Notes under the pieces: generated by a model
Database searches by the model: none
What the model was told of the DNA's origin: nothing
Seen by the model: only the letters and a program-made list of their open reading frames with translations
Assembly: GCA_045594705.1 (NCBI GenBank)
Contig: JAZNZB010000054.1
Coordinates: 1-38,402 of the forward strand
Origin: SVQP01 sp045594705
Lineage (GTDB): Bacteria > Bacillota > Clostridia > Oscillospirales > CAG-272
Direction of reading: 5' to 3'
DNA: 38,402 nucleotides
Shown: in pieces, positions 1-8,876 of the stretch
How positions within the stretch are numbered: the first letter of the stretch is position 1
Layout: every line of letters starts with the position of its first letter
Made by a program: the position numbers and the translations under genes

Positions 1-846
1 CTGCATATGTCACCCATGTCCCAGCGCGAGATCATTGGCGTGGACTGCGTTCCGTTTACAACGAATATGGAAACCTTGCTTGCCCAGAGCAAGAAGATCG
101 CTCCCGTGGATACGCCCGCGCTCTTTGAGCGCATCTGGCGCGGCTCGATGCCGGGTATCGTTTCGGGGCTCTATCCCGACCGCAATATGTACTACTCGTC
201 CTATATCTCCACCTACGTGGAGCGCGACGTGCGTGAGCTTTCAGGTACGGTGGACGCGCTGAAATTCAACCGCTTTATTACAGCCGTTGCCGCGAGAACC
301 TCGCAGCTACTCAACTATAAGGCGATTGCGGACGATGCCGAGATAGATATGCCCACTGCAAAGGCGTGGGTGGATATTCTCCAAACTCTCGGTATCATCT
401 TCTTGTTGTACCCCTATTCCAATAACGTGTTGAAGCGTACCATCAAGACGCCCAAGGTCTATTTCTACGACACGGGACTTGTGTGCTATCTCACGAAATG
501 GTCGAGCCCCGAGGTCGCCGAGAGCGGTGCTATGAGCGGTGCGCTGCTTGAAAACTTCACCGTGTCCGAGATTATGAAGGGCTATCAGAACGCGGGACTT
601 GAGCCGTATCTCTATTTCTACCGCGACAAGGACGCGAAGGAGATTGACGTCATTATGGAGGGCGACGGCAAGCTGTGTCCTCTTGAGATCAAGAAGACCG
701 CAACGCCCGATAAACGCATCATTCGCACCTTCGGCGTGATCGACAAAGCCCCCCTCGAGGTCGGCACAGGCGCCGTCCTCTGTATGGCAGAGCAGTTCGG
801 CGCGTTTGATCGGGAGAATTTGATCGTGCCGGTTTGGATGATATGA
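1..846 (+). CDS. DUF4143-containing AAA-family ATPase, C-terminal part (5' end outside window)
   Basis: The reading frame is open to the left edge, so this is the 3' part of a longer gene; the first visible Met (base 7) is internal. The visible ~281 residues begin in the stretch reading SPMSQREI, which in this family closes the N-terminal P-loop ATPase domain, and then run through a DUF4143 domain (YISTYVERDVREL, then a restriction-endonuclease-like fold with KEIDVI and LEIKK). Full-length relatives are about 400 residues, so the Walker A/B part lies upstream. The family is widespread, often multicopy in gut anaerobes, and its biochemical role is poorly known; some members are described as nuclease- or toxin-like ATPases. 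Its base composition is GC-rich like the rest of the chromosome and unlike the AT-rich genes that follow 15 bp downstream, so it may not belong to the same transferred block. Confidence 0.85.
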   Translation: MHMSPMSQREIIGVDCVPFTTNMETLLAQSKKIAPVDTPALFERIWRGSMPGIVSGLYPDRNMYYSSYISTYVERDVRELSGTVDALKFNRFITAVAARTSQLLNYKAIADDAEIDMPTAKAWVDILQTLGIIFLLYPYSNNVLKRTIKTPKVYFYDTGLVCYLTKWSSPEVAESGAMSGALLENFTVSEIMKGYQNAGLEPYLYFYRDKDAKEIDVIMEGDGKLCPLEIKKTATPDKRIIRTFGVIDKAPLEVGTGAVLCMAEQFGAFDRENLIVPVWMI

Positions 847-861
847 AAGGAGAAAGTTAAA

Positions 862-1692
862 ATGGCAATCAGTAAAAAGCTTGAAATTATATATCACAAC
901 GGTCAGCCTGATGGCATTCGCTCCATCCGCAGACACCTCTCCACGATGACAACCTACGTTATTCCTCGTCCGTTACTTTCCGAGGCTAAGAAGCTTTCGG
1001 GAATCAATCGCCCCGGTATTTACTATCTCATCAGTGAGAACGACGATAATAAAATCGCGCAGATTTATATTGGTCAGACGAGAAACGGCGTTGTTCGACT
1101 TGATGATCATAATCGCTCAAAAGATTTTTGGAACAAGGCGATTATGTTCTTGGCAGACAGCAAAACATTTTCGCTTGATATGATAAGCGGTCTTGAAGCT
1201 TACGCTATAGGCAAGGCGCACGACTCCAAACGCTACAAGGTGGAAAACTCGGTTAATCCTAAATACGAGATTGACGAATATGACCTTCCCTTGATTGAGG
1301 AAGTTTACGAAGAAATCCAATTCATCATGGCAACACAGGGTTACAAGATGGATAACTCCAAGGTGACCTTGAATGAAGCCAATACCTTACATACTACTCG
1401 CAACGGAATTACTGCTTTTGGTGTTTATGATGGTGAACATTTCGAAGTTCTGGAAGGTTCGGAAATTGATATGAACCGCAAATGCCATTCCGCGACGATG
1501 GAAAAGCAACGTCAAACAGCTCTTGCCAACGGCAATATTGTTAGTGTTGACGGAAAATATAAATTGACGGTTTCTGTCTCCTTCACCTCCCCGAGTTCTG
1601 CCGGACAATTTGTTTTGGGTGGCAGCATCAACGGTTGGGTTGAATGGAAAGATAAAGACGGAAAAACATTGGACGAGCTTTATAGAAAATAA
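862..1692 (+). CDS. GIY-YIG nuclease family protein with C-terminal DUF4357
   Basis: 276 residues, ATG preceded by AAAGGAGAAAG. A GIY-YIG fold is visible: GIYYL at residue 52, YIG at 69-71, Arg74 in the QTR turn that normally positions the scissile phosphate, and Glu112 in LEAYAIGKA as the likely metal-binding glutamate. The C-terminal ~60 residues (AGQFVLGGSINGWVEW) match the DUF4357 module commonly fused to GIY-YIG domains in restriction loci. It lies 13 bp upstream of hsdR and is probably cotranscribed with it. Its role is inferred to be an accessory DNA-cleaving protein of the type I system; this combination is recurrent in restriction islands but its function is not established. The key residues look intact, so it may be an active nuclease. 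Confidence 0.85.
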   Translation: MAISKKLEIIYHNGQPDGIRSIRRHLSTMTTYVIPRPLLSEAKKLSGINRPGIYYLISENDDNKIAQIYIGQTRNGVVRLDDHNRSKDFWNKAIMFLADSKTFSLDMISGLEAYAIGKAHDSKRYKVENSVNPKYEIDEYDLPLIEEVYEEIQFIMATQGYKMDNSKVTLNEANTLHTTRNGITAFGVYDGEHFEVLEGSEIDMNRKCHSATMEKQRQTALANGNIVSVDGKYKLTVSVSFTSPSSAGQFVLGGSINGWVEWKDKDGKTLDELYRK

Positions 1693-1705
1693 GGAGTAAG
1701 GCAAG

Positions 1706-4237
1706 ATGAAAGCTAAAGAAGCAAAATCACGAATAAAAATAAATAAATTGCTTGAAGAGGCCGGTTGGCGTTTCTTTGACAACGAGGAAGGTCCTGCCAA
1801 CATACAGCTCGAAGCAAATGTTAAAATAACAAAAAAGCAGATAGAAGATTACGGCGACAACTTTGAAAAAGCGAAAAATGGTTTTATCGATTTTCTTCTG
1901 TTGGATGACAAAGGGAAACCTTTCATCGTTCTTGAGGCAAAATCTGAAGATTTGGATCCGCTTGTAGGAAAAGAGCAAGCAAGAAAGTATGCTCAATCTC
2001 AGTTCGTAAAATATGTAATTTTGTCAAATGGCAACTTGCATTATTTTTGGAATATCTACAAAGGCAATCCTCAGGTAATCGTATCATTCCCGTCTTATGA
2101 AAGTGTAAAAGAAAGCAAGGCATTCAATTCAGATCCTGCGCGTCTTTGTAATGAGGATGTAACGGCTGACTATATTGCTGTTGTAAAAGAACCGAGATAT
2201 GCTGACGCCCCCGAATACAAAAACGAAGATACCAGAGGTCAATATCTAAAAGACCGTGGACTTCGTATGCTTCGTAAATATCAGGTGAACGCGCTAAAAT
2301 CTTTGCAAAGATCGGTTATGGAAGGAAAGCAACGTTTCTTGTTTGAAATGGCTACCGGTACAGGTAAAACGCTTACGTCAGCAGCAGTAATCCGTCTGTT
2401 TTTGAGAAGCGGAAATGCTAATCGTGTTCTGTTTCTCGTTGACAGAATTGAACTTGAGAATCAGGCTAAAAAGAATTTCACCAACTATCTGAAACCGGAC
2501 TACGAAACCGTTATTTTTAAAGAACACACCGACGATTGGCGTAAAGCGGACATTGTAGTATCCACGGTGCAAACATTGGCGTACAACAACAAATACAAGT
2601 CTGTCTTTAAGCCTACAGACTTTTCGTTGATTATTGCAGACGAAAGCCATCGCTCTATTAGCGGAAATAGCCGTGCCGTTTTTGAGTATTTCATAGGGTA
2701 CAAGCTCGGCTTAACCGCTACACCTAAAGACTACCTCAAAAATGTGGATGCCGATGAGTTGGCTTCCAATGACCCAAGAGCTTGGGAACGTCGTCAGCTT
2801 CTTGACACATATAAAACGTTTGGTTGCGAAAGCGGTGAACCTACATTTAGATATTCGTTGATTGACGGTGTAAATGATCCTGATGGTCCCTATCTCGTAA
2901 ATCCTACGGTGGTTGATGCTCGTACCGAAATCACCACCAAACTGTTGGCTGATAAAGGCTATGCCGTTATGGTTCAAGGCGATGACGACGAGCAGGAAGA
3001 AACATACTTCGCTCGCGATTTTGAAAAGAAGTTCTTTTCTGACGAAACCAACATGATGTTCGTCAAGACCTTTATGGATAATGCTATGCGCGATCCAATA
3101 ACGGGCGAAATCGGAAAAGGTATCATCTTCTGTGTTAGCAGAAAGCACGCAGCAAAGATTACTCAACTGTTGAACGTGTATGCCGACAAGATGTTCCCTG
3201 ATATGTATTACTCTGACTTTGCAATGCAGATTACTTCCGATGTGCAGGGCGCTCAAGAATATACTATCAATTTCCAAAACAATAATTTGAGCGGTAATAC
3301 AAGATTCCTTGAGGGCTATAAGTCTTCGAAAACTCGCATTTGTGTAACTGTTGGAATGATGACAACGGGATATGACTGCGAAGATATTTTGAATATTGGT
3401 TTGTTCCGCCCTATATTCTCACCTACTGATTTTATTCAGATCAAAGGACGCGGAACAAGAACATTCACCTTCAACTACAAGACTCGTGTGAATGGTGTTT
3501 TGGAAGAACACTCTTATCCTAAAACAAACTTTAAACTCTTTGATTTCTTCGGAAACTGCGAATATTTTGAAGAAAAATACCACTATGATGAAGTAATCAA
3601 ATTGCCTCAAATTTCCGCGAGTGGAGCTGGAACTGGCGGTGGTGGTACTATGGGTGCTACCTTCGAGAATTTCAATCCCGATCCGCTTAAGAGCATTACT
3701 GAAACCAAGATCGGTTTGCAGGGCATGAAGATTGACCGTATGTTCTTTGAGAAATTCGAGGACGAGGTCAAAAATGATGCTACAGCCAAGGAGCATTACG
3801 AACAAGGCGATTATGCAGCGGCACAGAGATACATAGAAGAAACTTACTTGAATCAGCCCGCCGAATATTACACTTGGGATAAGCTTCGCAGAGCAACCGG
3901 TGTTGACCGCAGAGTAACTGTTCGTGAGATGATGGATAAGATTTTTGGACTTATTCCTGCATTTAAGAGCAAAAAGGAACTGGTTAATGATGAGTTTGAT
4001 AACTACTTGTTGACTTGCGGCGTTCCTGCGGGAGAATACTATGATGTTCGCCATTTCTTTGAAACATACCTCACGGATAAGGATGTTCGCAGAGCGATTG
4101 AGGACAAGAAATACCAACTGCTCGGCACACAAATTCCAAGTTATTCACTTGCCGAATTGAAAAAGCTCGGTGTTCACAATATGGATACCATTATCGGCTA
4201 TGTAAACGATAACGTAAATCTCTCAAGATTTATGTAA
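1706..4237 (+). CDS. hsdR: Type I restriction enzyme, R (DNA translocase/endonuclease) subunit
   Basis: 843 residues, ATG after AAGGAGTAAGG. HsdR translocates DNA using ATP and cuts when complexes collide. An N-terminal PD-(D/E)xK nuclease is visible as Asp62 (GFIDFLLL) followed by Glu77-Ala-Lys79. The superfamily 2 motor follows: Walker A ATGTGKT at 216-222, motif II ADESH at about 311-315, motif III GLTATP, and motif VI QIKGRGTRT. A long C-terminal helical part resembles the EcoEI-type HsdR C-terminal domain that docks onto the methylase. Length and order fit a complete EcoEI-like (type IB-like) subunit; no frameshift is seen. It sits 13 bp upstream of the fused methylase-specificity gene, giving a complete R plus M-S set. 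Codon use is markedly AT-rich relative to the host-like genes in the second part of the window. Confidence 0.96.
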   Translation: MKAKEAKSRIKINKLLEEAGWRFFDNEEGPANIQLEANVKITKKQIEDYGDNFEKAKNGFIDFLLLDDKGKPFIVLEAKSEDLDPLVGKEQARKYAQSQFVKYVILSNGNLHYFWNIYKGNPQVIVSFPSYESVKESKAFNSDPARLCNEDVTADYIAVVKEPRYADAPEYKNEDTRGQYLKDRGLRMLRKYQVNALKSLQRSVMEGKQRFLFEMATGTGKTLTSAAVIRLFLRSGNANRVLFLVDRIELENQAKKNFTNYLKPDYETVIFKEHTDDWRKADIVVSTVQTLAYNNKYKSVFKPTDFSLIIADESHRSISGNSRAVFEYFIGYKLGLTATPKDYLKNVDADELASNDPRAWERRQLLDTYKTFGCESGEPTFRYSLIDGVNDPDGPYLVNPTVVDARTEITTKLLADKGYAVMVQGDDDEQEETYFARDFEKKFFSDETNMMFVKTFMDNAMRDPITGEIGKGIIFCVSRKHAAKITQLLNVYADKMFPDMYYSDFAMQITSDVQGAQEYTINFQNNNLSGNTRFLEGYKSSKTRICVTVGMMTTGYDCEDILNIGLFRPIFSPTDFIQIKGRGTRTFTFNYKTRVNGVLEEHSYPKTNFKLFDFFGNCEYFEEKYHYDEVIKLPQISASGAGTGGGGTMGATFENFNPDPLKSITETKIGLQGMKIDRMFFEKFEDEVKNDATAKEHYEQGDYAAAQRYIEETYLNQPAEYYTWDKLRRATGVDRRVTVREMMDKIFGLIPAFKSKKELVNDEFDNYLLTCGVPAGEYYDVRHFFETYLTDKDVRRAIEDKKYQLLGTQIPSYSLAELKKLGVHNMDTIIGYVNDNVNLSRFM

Positions 4238-4250
4238 GGAGAAAACTATC

Positions 4251-6641
4251 ATGATGAATTTTGATATTAAAAGAAAAATAAACACCTTGCGTGACATTTT
4301 GGTAGGTAAAGTACCTGATCCCAAGGCGCAGGTTGAACAAATCACTATCGCGCTCATCTATAAGTTTATGGACGATATGGATTTGCAGGGTGTTGAGTTT
4401 GGTGGCACCCGTGTGTTCTTCACAGGCGAGTACGAAAAGTATGCCTTCTCTCAAATTATGCTTGCAGAGCATAGCGCACAAGACAAGCTCAATCTGTATG
4501 CGGAAGGCATGGACAAAATGGTTGATAATCCTGATCTGCCCAAATTATTCCGTGATATTTTGCGCAACACCTATATTCCTTACAGAGATCCCGACACTTT
4601 GAACCGTTTTCTGAAAGAAATTGCCGAGTTTTCTTATGATGACAGTGAGGATCTCGGAAATGCTTTTGAGTACTTGCTTTCTATTATGGGAAGCCAAGGT
4701 GATGCCGGACAGTTCCGTACCCCTCGGCACATTATTGATATGATGGTTGAAATCGTTGCACCTCAAAAAAATGAAACCATTCTTGATCCGGCATGCGGTA
4801 CTGCGGGCTTCCTTATCAGCGCCTATAACTATATCAAAAAGAATAATGTGGATGAGAACGGTAACTCTACGTTAACTCCCGATGATAGAAATTGTATGAC
4901 CGATAGCTTTGAGGGATACGATATCTCCCCCGATATGGTTCGCCTTTCTCGTGTAAATATGTATTTGCATGGATTTACGACTCCGAAAATTCATGAATAC
5001 GATACGTTGACAAGCTTGGATAGGTGGGATGATAATTTCGATGTCATCTTAGCCAATCCTCCGTTTATGACTCCTAAGGGTGGTATTAATCCTCACAAGA
5101 GATATCGTGTAGATGCTAAAAGAGCGGAAGTTTTGTTTGTGGACTATATCGCGGAGCATTTAAGTCCTACAGGTCGCGCCGCTATCATTGTGCCTGAAGG
5201 AATCGTCTTCCAATCCCAAACTGCATATAAAAACTTAAGAAAAATGCTCGTAGATGAAGGTTATCTCTACGGCGTTGTCTCTCTGCCTTCCGGTGTGTTC
5301 AATCCTTATAGTGGCGTAAAAACAAGTATCCTTCTCATAGACAGAACTTTGGCAAAAACAAAGGATAGCATTCTCTTTGTTAAGCTGAACAATGATGGAT
5401 ATGATCTTGGTGCACAACGCAGAGAAATAAAAGGTAGTGAAATTCCTAATGTGATTAACCTTTTTAAAGACTATCAGGCTGGCAAGGACATAATAGACCA
5501 AAAGAATGTTATTATTGGTATGAAATCTGATATTTCAGAACAAGAATACATTCTTGTTGGTGACAGATACGCAAAGAAAATTGATAAAGTATCTACCTAT
5601 CCCATTGTAAAATTGTCGGATGTCTGTGAGGTTATAGCTGGTCAATCTCCTGAAGGACAGTTCTACAACGAAGATGGAGAAGGAACTCCTTTCTATCAAG
5701 GAAAAACAGAATTTACAAATCTATATTTAGGTGAGCCCCGTAAATGGACTACTATGGTTACAAAGATGGCTTATGAAAATGATATAGTAATGTCTGTAAG
5801 AGCGCCTGTCGGCCCCGTAAACATTGTTAAGAATTCCGTTTGCATAGGAAGAGGTTTGGCAGCAATCCGCACCAGTAAGCAAATATTGTCGAAATATCTG
5901 TTCTACTTGTTGGATTCTATGCAAGAAGTTATTAAAGGAAATGATGGTGCGGCATTTGCTTCAATTAACCGTAAAGAAATTGAGAATGTTGAAATTCCAT
6001 TACCTCCAATACGCATACAAGAAGAGATTGTTTCAGAAATTGAGCAATACCAAAAAATCATTGATGGTGCAAGGCAGGTTGTCGACAATTATAGACCGAC
6101 AATAAAAGTTAATCCACAATGGGAAAAGAAATCGTTATTATCTCTTTGTGAACTGTTAGATAGCAAGCGTATACCAATTACATCTTCTGATAGAACTGAA
6201 GGCCCGATTCCTTATTATGGGGCTTCTGGAATTGTTGATTATGTTGCTGATTACATTTTTGATGAAAAATTACTTTTGGTATCGGAAGATGGAGCGAATT
6301 TGGTTGCAAGAGTATATCCGATAGCTTTCTCGATTGAAGGAAAAACATGGGTTAATAATCATGCGCATGTTCTTAAATTCGAAAATTATGCTGTTCAAAA
6401 ATATGTTGAGTTTTATATGAATCAAATGGATATTTCCCAATATGTCACGGGTGCAGCACAGCCCAAGTTGAGTCAAGAAAATATGCGTCGCATCGAAATT
6501 TCTATGCCTGATGTAGATCGATGTGAGGCGATTGTTGCTTTGTTAGAGGAAGAATTATCAATAGTTGAACAAAACAAACGCTTAATATCTATTTTTGAGA
6601 AGAAAATTCAAGACAAACTTTCTGAAGTTTGGGGAGAGTAA
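4251..6641 (+). CDS. hsdM: Fused type I methyltransferase-specificity protein (HsdM-HsdS)
   Basis: 796 residues in one uninterrupted frame. Residues ~1-440 are an N6-adenine methyltransferase: an N-terminal helical domain, AdoMet motif I DPACGTAGFL from Asp179, and catalytic motif IV NPPF from Asn269. From about residue 450 the protein becomes an HsdS-like subunit: a first target-recognition domain (YPIVKLSDVCEVIAGQSP...), a helical spacer (IQEEIVSEIEQYQKIIDGAR), a second recognition domain starting near Trp624, and a final coiled helix. One polypeptide therefore carries both methylation and bipartite DNA recognition, normally two genes. Two ATGs are adjacent (4251, 4254); AAGGAG is 9 bp upstream. 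It methylates host DNA and supplies specificity to HsdR. No separate hsdS is present, supporting a true fusion rather than a sequencing artefact. The next gene starts one base after its stop. Confidence 0.93.
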   Translation: MMNFDIKRKINTLRDILVGKVPDPKAQVEQITIALIYKFMDDMDLQGVEFGGTRVFFTGEYEKYAFSQIMLAEHSAQDKLNLYAEGMDKMVDNPDLPKLFRDILRNTYIPYRDPDTLNRFLKEIAEFSYDDSEDLGNAFEYLLSIMGSQGDAGQFRTPRHIIDMMVEIVAPQKNETILDPACGTAGFLISAYNYIKKNNVDENGNSTLTPDDRNCMTDSFEGYDISPDMVRLSRVNMYLHGFTTPKIHEYDTLTSLDRWDDNFDVILANPPFMTPKGGINPHKRYRVDAKRAEVLFVDYIAEHLSPTGRAAIIVPEGIVFQSQTAYKNLRKMLVDEGYLYGVVSLPSGVFNPYSGVKTSILLIDRTLAKTKDSILFVKLNNDGYDLGAQRREIKGSEIPNVINLFKDYQAGKDIIDQKNVIIGMKSDISEQEYILVGDRYAKKIDKVSTYPIVKLSDVCEVIAGQSPEGQFYNEDGEGTPFYQGKTEFTNLYLGEPRKWTTMVTKMAYENDIVMSVRAPVGPVNIVKNSVCIGRGLAAIRTSKQILSKYLFYLLDSMQEVIKGNDGAAFASINRKEIENVEIPLPPIRIQEEIVSEIEQYQKIIDGARQVVDNYRPTIKVNPQWEKKSLLSLCELLDSKRIPITSSDRTEGPIPYYGASGIVDYVADYIFDEKLLLVSEDGANLVARVYPIAFSIEGKTWVNNHAHVLKFENYAVQKYVEFYMNQMDISQYVTGAAQPKLSQENMRRIEISMPDVDRCEAIVALLEEELSIVEQNKRLISIFEKKIQDKLSEVWGE

Positions 6642-6642
6642 T

Positions 6643-7797
6643 ATGGCAATAGAAACATTCAAGGAAGAATTGTATAATGCGTTTCCACTGTACAATGATG
6701 AAAATGATGTTACTTTTCTTATAGAATTATTGTATTATTTTCCCATTGACAGAACTTATATTTCTGCTGGCAATTACGACCAATATCTTTATGATCTTGA
6801 AAAAACAGTAATAGACAACTATGAAAGTGGGAATTATCAAGTATCCTATTTTTATGCTCATCTAATTTTTATGAGTTATGTTTATTACTGCGTCGAAAAG
6901 ACATATCAAATTGCACCCAATAGAATGAAGGATATTTATTATCCGATCAACTCTTATCATGGTCGTACCGACAAACCTGATTTGGAAAAATACAGTAGCG
7001 TATACGAATTTAGTAAAATACCCGAAAAAGATATTTTCAAGGTGTTTCATATTTTGGGTATGGATGATTCTACAATTGGAATTTTTTCAAAGTATATAAG
7101 TGGTCGAGATGACTTTGCTCATGCGACTGGTAAAGGAAATATTTCTGAAGACGAACTTGCATTAAATATAAAAAACATTATTGGTAATATGGAGACGCTA
7201 CATAAAGCCTTTGAAAAGTATCTCGAACAATTGTATGTGGATTATATGATTGAGCATCTTGAGTGTGGTTACGAGGCCATAAATGAAAACAATATCTATT
7301 TTGTTTTGGATAATGGATTATCAATTGCCGATTTAGAATATTTGTGTCATTTAGGAGTTGGTCGTCTGCAAGATAGCAACGAAACACTTAAAACAAATTA
7401 TCAGGCAACAAGAAATATTCATTGCGCTTTTATTGAATACTGTATAGAAAACAACGGTACTAACGTTCCTACGGGATATTCATCACTTAGAAACAGTGCA
7501 TATTTGCATTATAAATACCAAGACCGGGCAGACGAATATGTTTACAACGAATTTGGCATTATTGAACGTTCTTATATTAAAGATGGTGACGAATTTCCGG
7601 TATATGAGTGCCCAGAATGTGATTACAATCAGTTAGTGTACGATGCTGAAGCGGACAAGTATCATTGCTTTCATTGTTCTGAGGATTTTACAAGCGATCA
7701 GCTGTTTGTTTGTAGTGAATGCAATAGATTAAAGTATCGGAATGGCGATGCAATTTGCACAGAATGTGCAGACGCTTTATTGGCGAAAAAGGACTAA
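6643..7797 (+). CDS. Unknown protein with HEPN-like R-x4-H motif and two C-terminal zinc ribbons
   Basis: 384 residues from the ATG at 6643, chosen because GGGGAGA precedes it and it begins one base after the hsdM-S stop; a longer frame from 6595 would lie inside that gene. The N-terminal ~220 residues look all-helical. Residues 155-160 read RDDFAH, fitting the R-[N/D/H]-x3-H catalytic signature of HEPN ribonucleases. The last ~65 residues hold four CxxC knuckles (Cys323/326, 342/345, 357/360, 372/375), enough for two zinc ribbons. I do not recognise a named family. Tight coupling to the restriction genes suggests a dedicated partner, possibly an RNase effector triggered when restriction fails, with the zinc ribbons binding nucleic acid or protein. 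The HEPN assignment rests on the motif and helical context only. Confidence 0.8.
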   Translation: MAIETFKEELYNAFPLYNDENDVTFLIELLYYFPIDRTYISAGNYDQYLYDLEKTVIDNYESGNYQVSYFYAHLIFMSYVYYCVEKTYQIAPNRMKDIYYPINSYHGRTDKPDLEKYSSVYEFSKIPEKDIFKVFHILGMDDSTIGIFSKYISGRDDFAHATGKGNISEDELALNIKNIIGNMETLHKAFEKYLEQLYVDYMIEHLECGYEAINENNIYFVLDNGLSIADLEYLCHLGVGRLQDSNETLKTNYQATRNIHCAFIEYCIENNGTNVPTGYSSLRNSAYLHYKYQDRADEYVYNEFGIIERSYIKDGDEFPVYECPECDYNQLVYDAEADKYHCFHCSEDFTSDQLFVCSECNRLKYRNGDAICTECADALLAKKD

Positions 7798-7827
7798 TAG
7801 TTTTTTACTTTGAAAGGCGGTGATATT

Positions 7828-8784
7828 ATGGATGATATGTTAAAGAACCAATCTGAAAATATAAATGAAAACGAATGGACGTTCCTATTGCTAATGATGC
7901 TAATGGAAGACATTAAGCAACGTAATTCACAATGGAATAGTTTTGAAAATGAGCTGATCTATAACAATCGCTTTTCATCTCAACATCCAATTGTCGATGA
8001 ATTAAAAAAGAGATGTAATCAAGCAACCAAAATCATCCCACAGAATACCGTTTTTTATCGAGCACGCTGTTTTGAAAAAACCAGTTTTGATAGATTAGTC
8101 ACATATTACTTAAAAGAAAATGGATTTGATGATAAGCAAATAAAAACCATAATTGATGAGTGGTCAGATCAAGAAAAATTATTGACATTGATGCCTCAAA
8201 TATACAGCGATGTTGACAAGTCCGGTTCGCCAGAACTAATAAAAGCACAACAGAAATGGCAAAAGGTCAAATTTAAAGGGTGGAATGCCAAAGATTCTTC
8301 TGCCCCACCGGCCGACTATATTGGTCATGGTAGAGCTAATCCCGACCATATTAGATATTTGTATTTGTGCGAAGACAAAATTACTCCTGTTTATGAGGTT
8401 CGTCCAATTATCGGACAAACTGTTAGTGTCGCTAAATTTAAATTGCAAAAAGAGATTAAAGTGTACGATTTAACGCTAAATCTTCAAGATATAGTTGGAG
8501 AACTTAAATTCGAGATGCCGTCATTGTACAATACAATCGGAGAAATGTTTTCACGTCCGTACAACGGTGAACCCACTAAATATCTTCCCACCCAGTACCT
8601 TGCGGAAGAAATTAAGAAAATGGGCTTTGATGGATTGAGATTTAATAGTTCTTTGCATAGCGGAGGAATCAATATCGTTTTGTTTAATCCTGACCTTTGC
8701 AAGGCCGTTTCCTCCGATTTGGTGGAGATCAAAGCAATCAACCTTGAACTTGACCAGCCTCCCATATACAAAATTGGTACATAA
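7828..8784 (+). CDS. RES-domain protein (predicted NAD+-consuming toxin-like enzyme)
   Basis: 318 residues from the ATG at 7828; AAAGGCGGTGA lies just upstream, and the TTG at 7810 would start within the ribosome-binding region. The C-terminal ~240 residues match the RES domain: FYRAR with Arg78, then GRANPDHIRYLYLCED, Glu190 in YEVRP, and a serine in the FNSSLHSGG segment (Ser274/275/278 region). RES enzymes have an ADP-ribosyltransferase-like fold; known members such as MbcT degrade NAD+, and others ADP-ribosylate a host protein. The N-terminal ~70 residues are an extra helical segment. Classical RES toxins are paired with a Xre-like antitoxin carrying a DUF2384 domain; none is present next to this gene. 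That absence and its place 30 bp after the zinc-ribbon gene suggest a defence effector controlled by the restriction-linked proteins rather than an ordinary toxin-antitoxin pair. Confidence 0.85.
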   Translation: MDDMLKNQSENINENEWTFLLLMMLMEDIKQRNSQWNSFENELIYNNRFSSQHPIVDELKKRCNQATKIIPQNTVFYRARCFEKTSFDRLVTYYLKENGFDDKQIKTIIDEWSDQEKLLTLMPQIYSDVDKSGSPELIKAQQKWQKVKFKGWNAKDSSAPPADYIGHGRANPDHIRYLYLCEDKITPVYEVRPIIGQTVSVAKFKLQKEIKVYDLTLNLQDIVGELKFEMPSLYNTIGEMFSRPYNGEPTKYLPTQYLAEEIKKMGFDGLRFNSSLHSGGINIVLFNPDLCKAVSSDLVEIKAINLELDQPPIYKIGT

Positions 8785-8876
8785 AGTAATTGTTTTTGAT
8801 ACAAATATCAAAAAACGCATCGCATAATATTAGGGACAAGTAATACAATGTGATAATATTTATAGGAGAAGAATAG

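Noticed and set aside
6595..6642. Upstream extension of the zinc-ribbon gene
   Set aside because: The extra 16 codons lie inside the hsdM-S coding region; the ATG at 6643 has its own ribosome-binding site.
7810..7827. TTG start for the RES gene
   Set aside because: It precedes the AAAGGCGG ribosome-binding sequence; the ATG at 7828 is correctly spaced.
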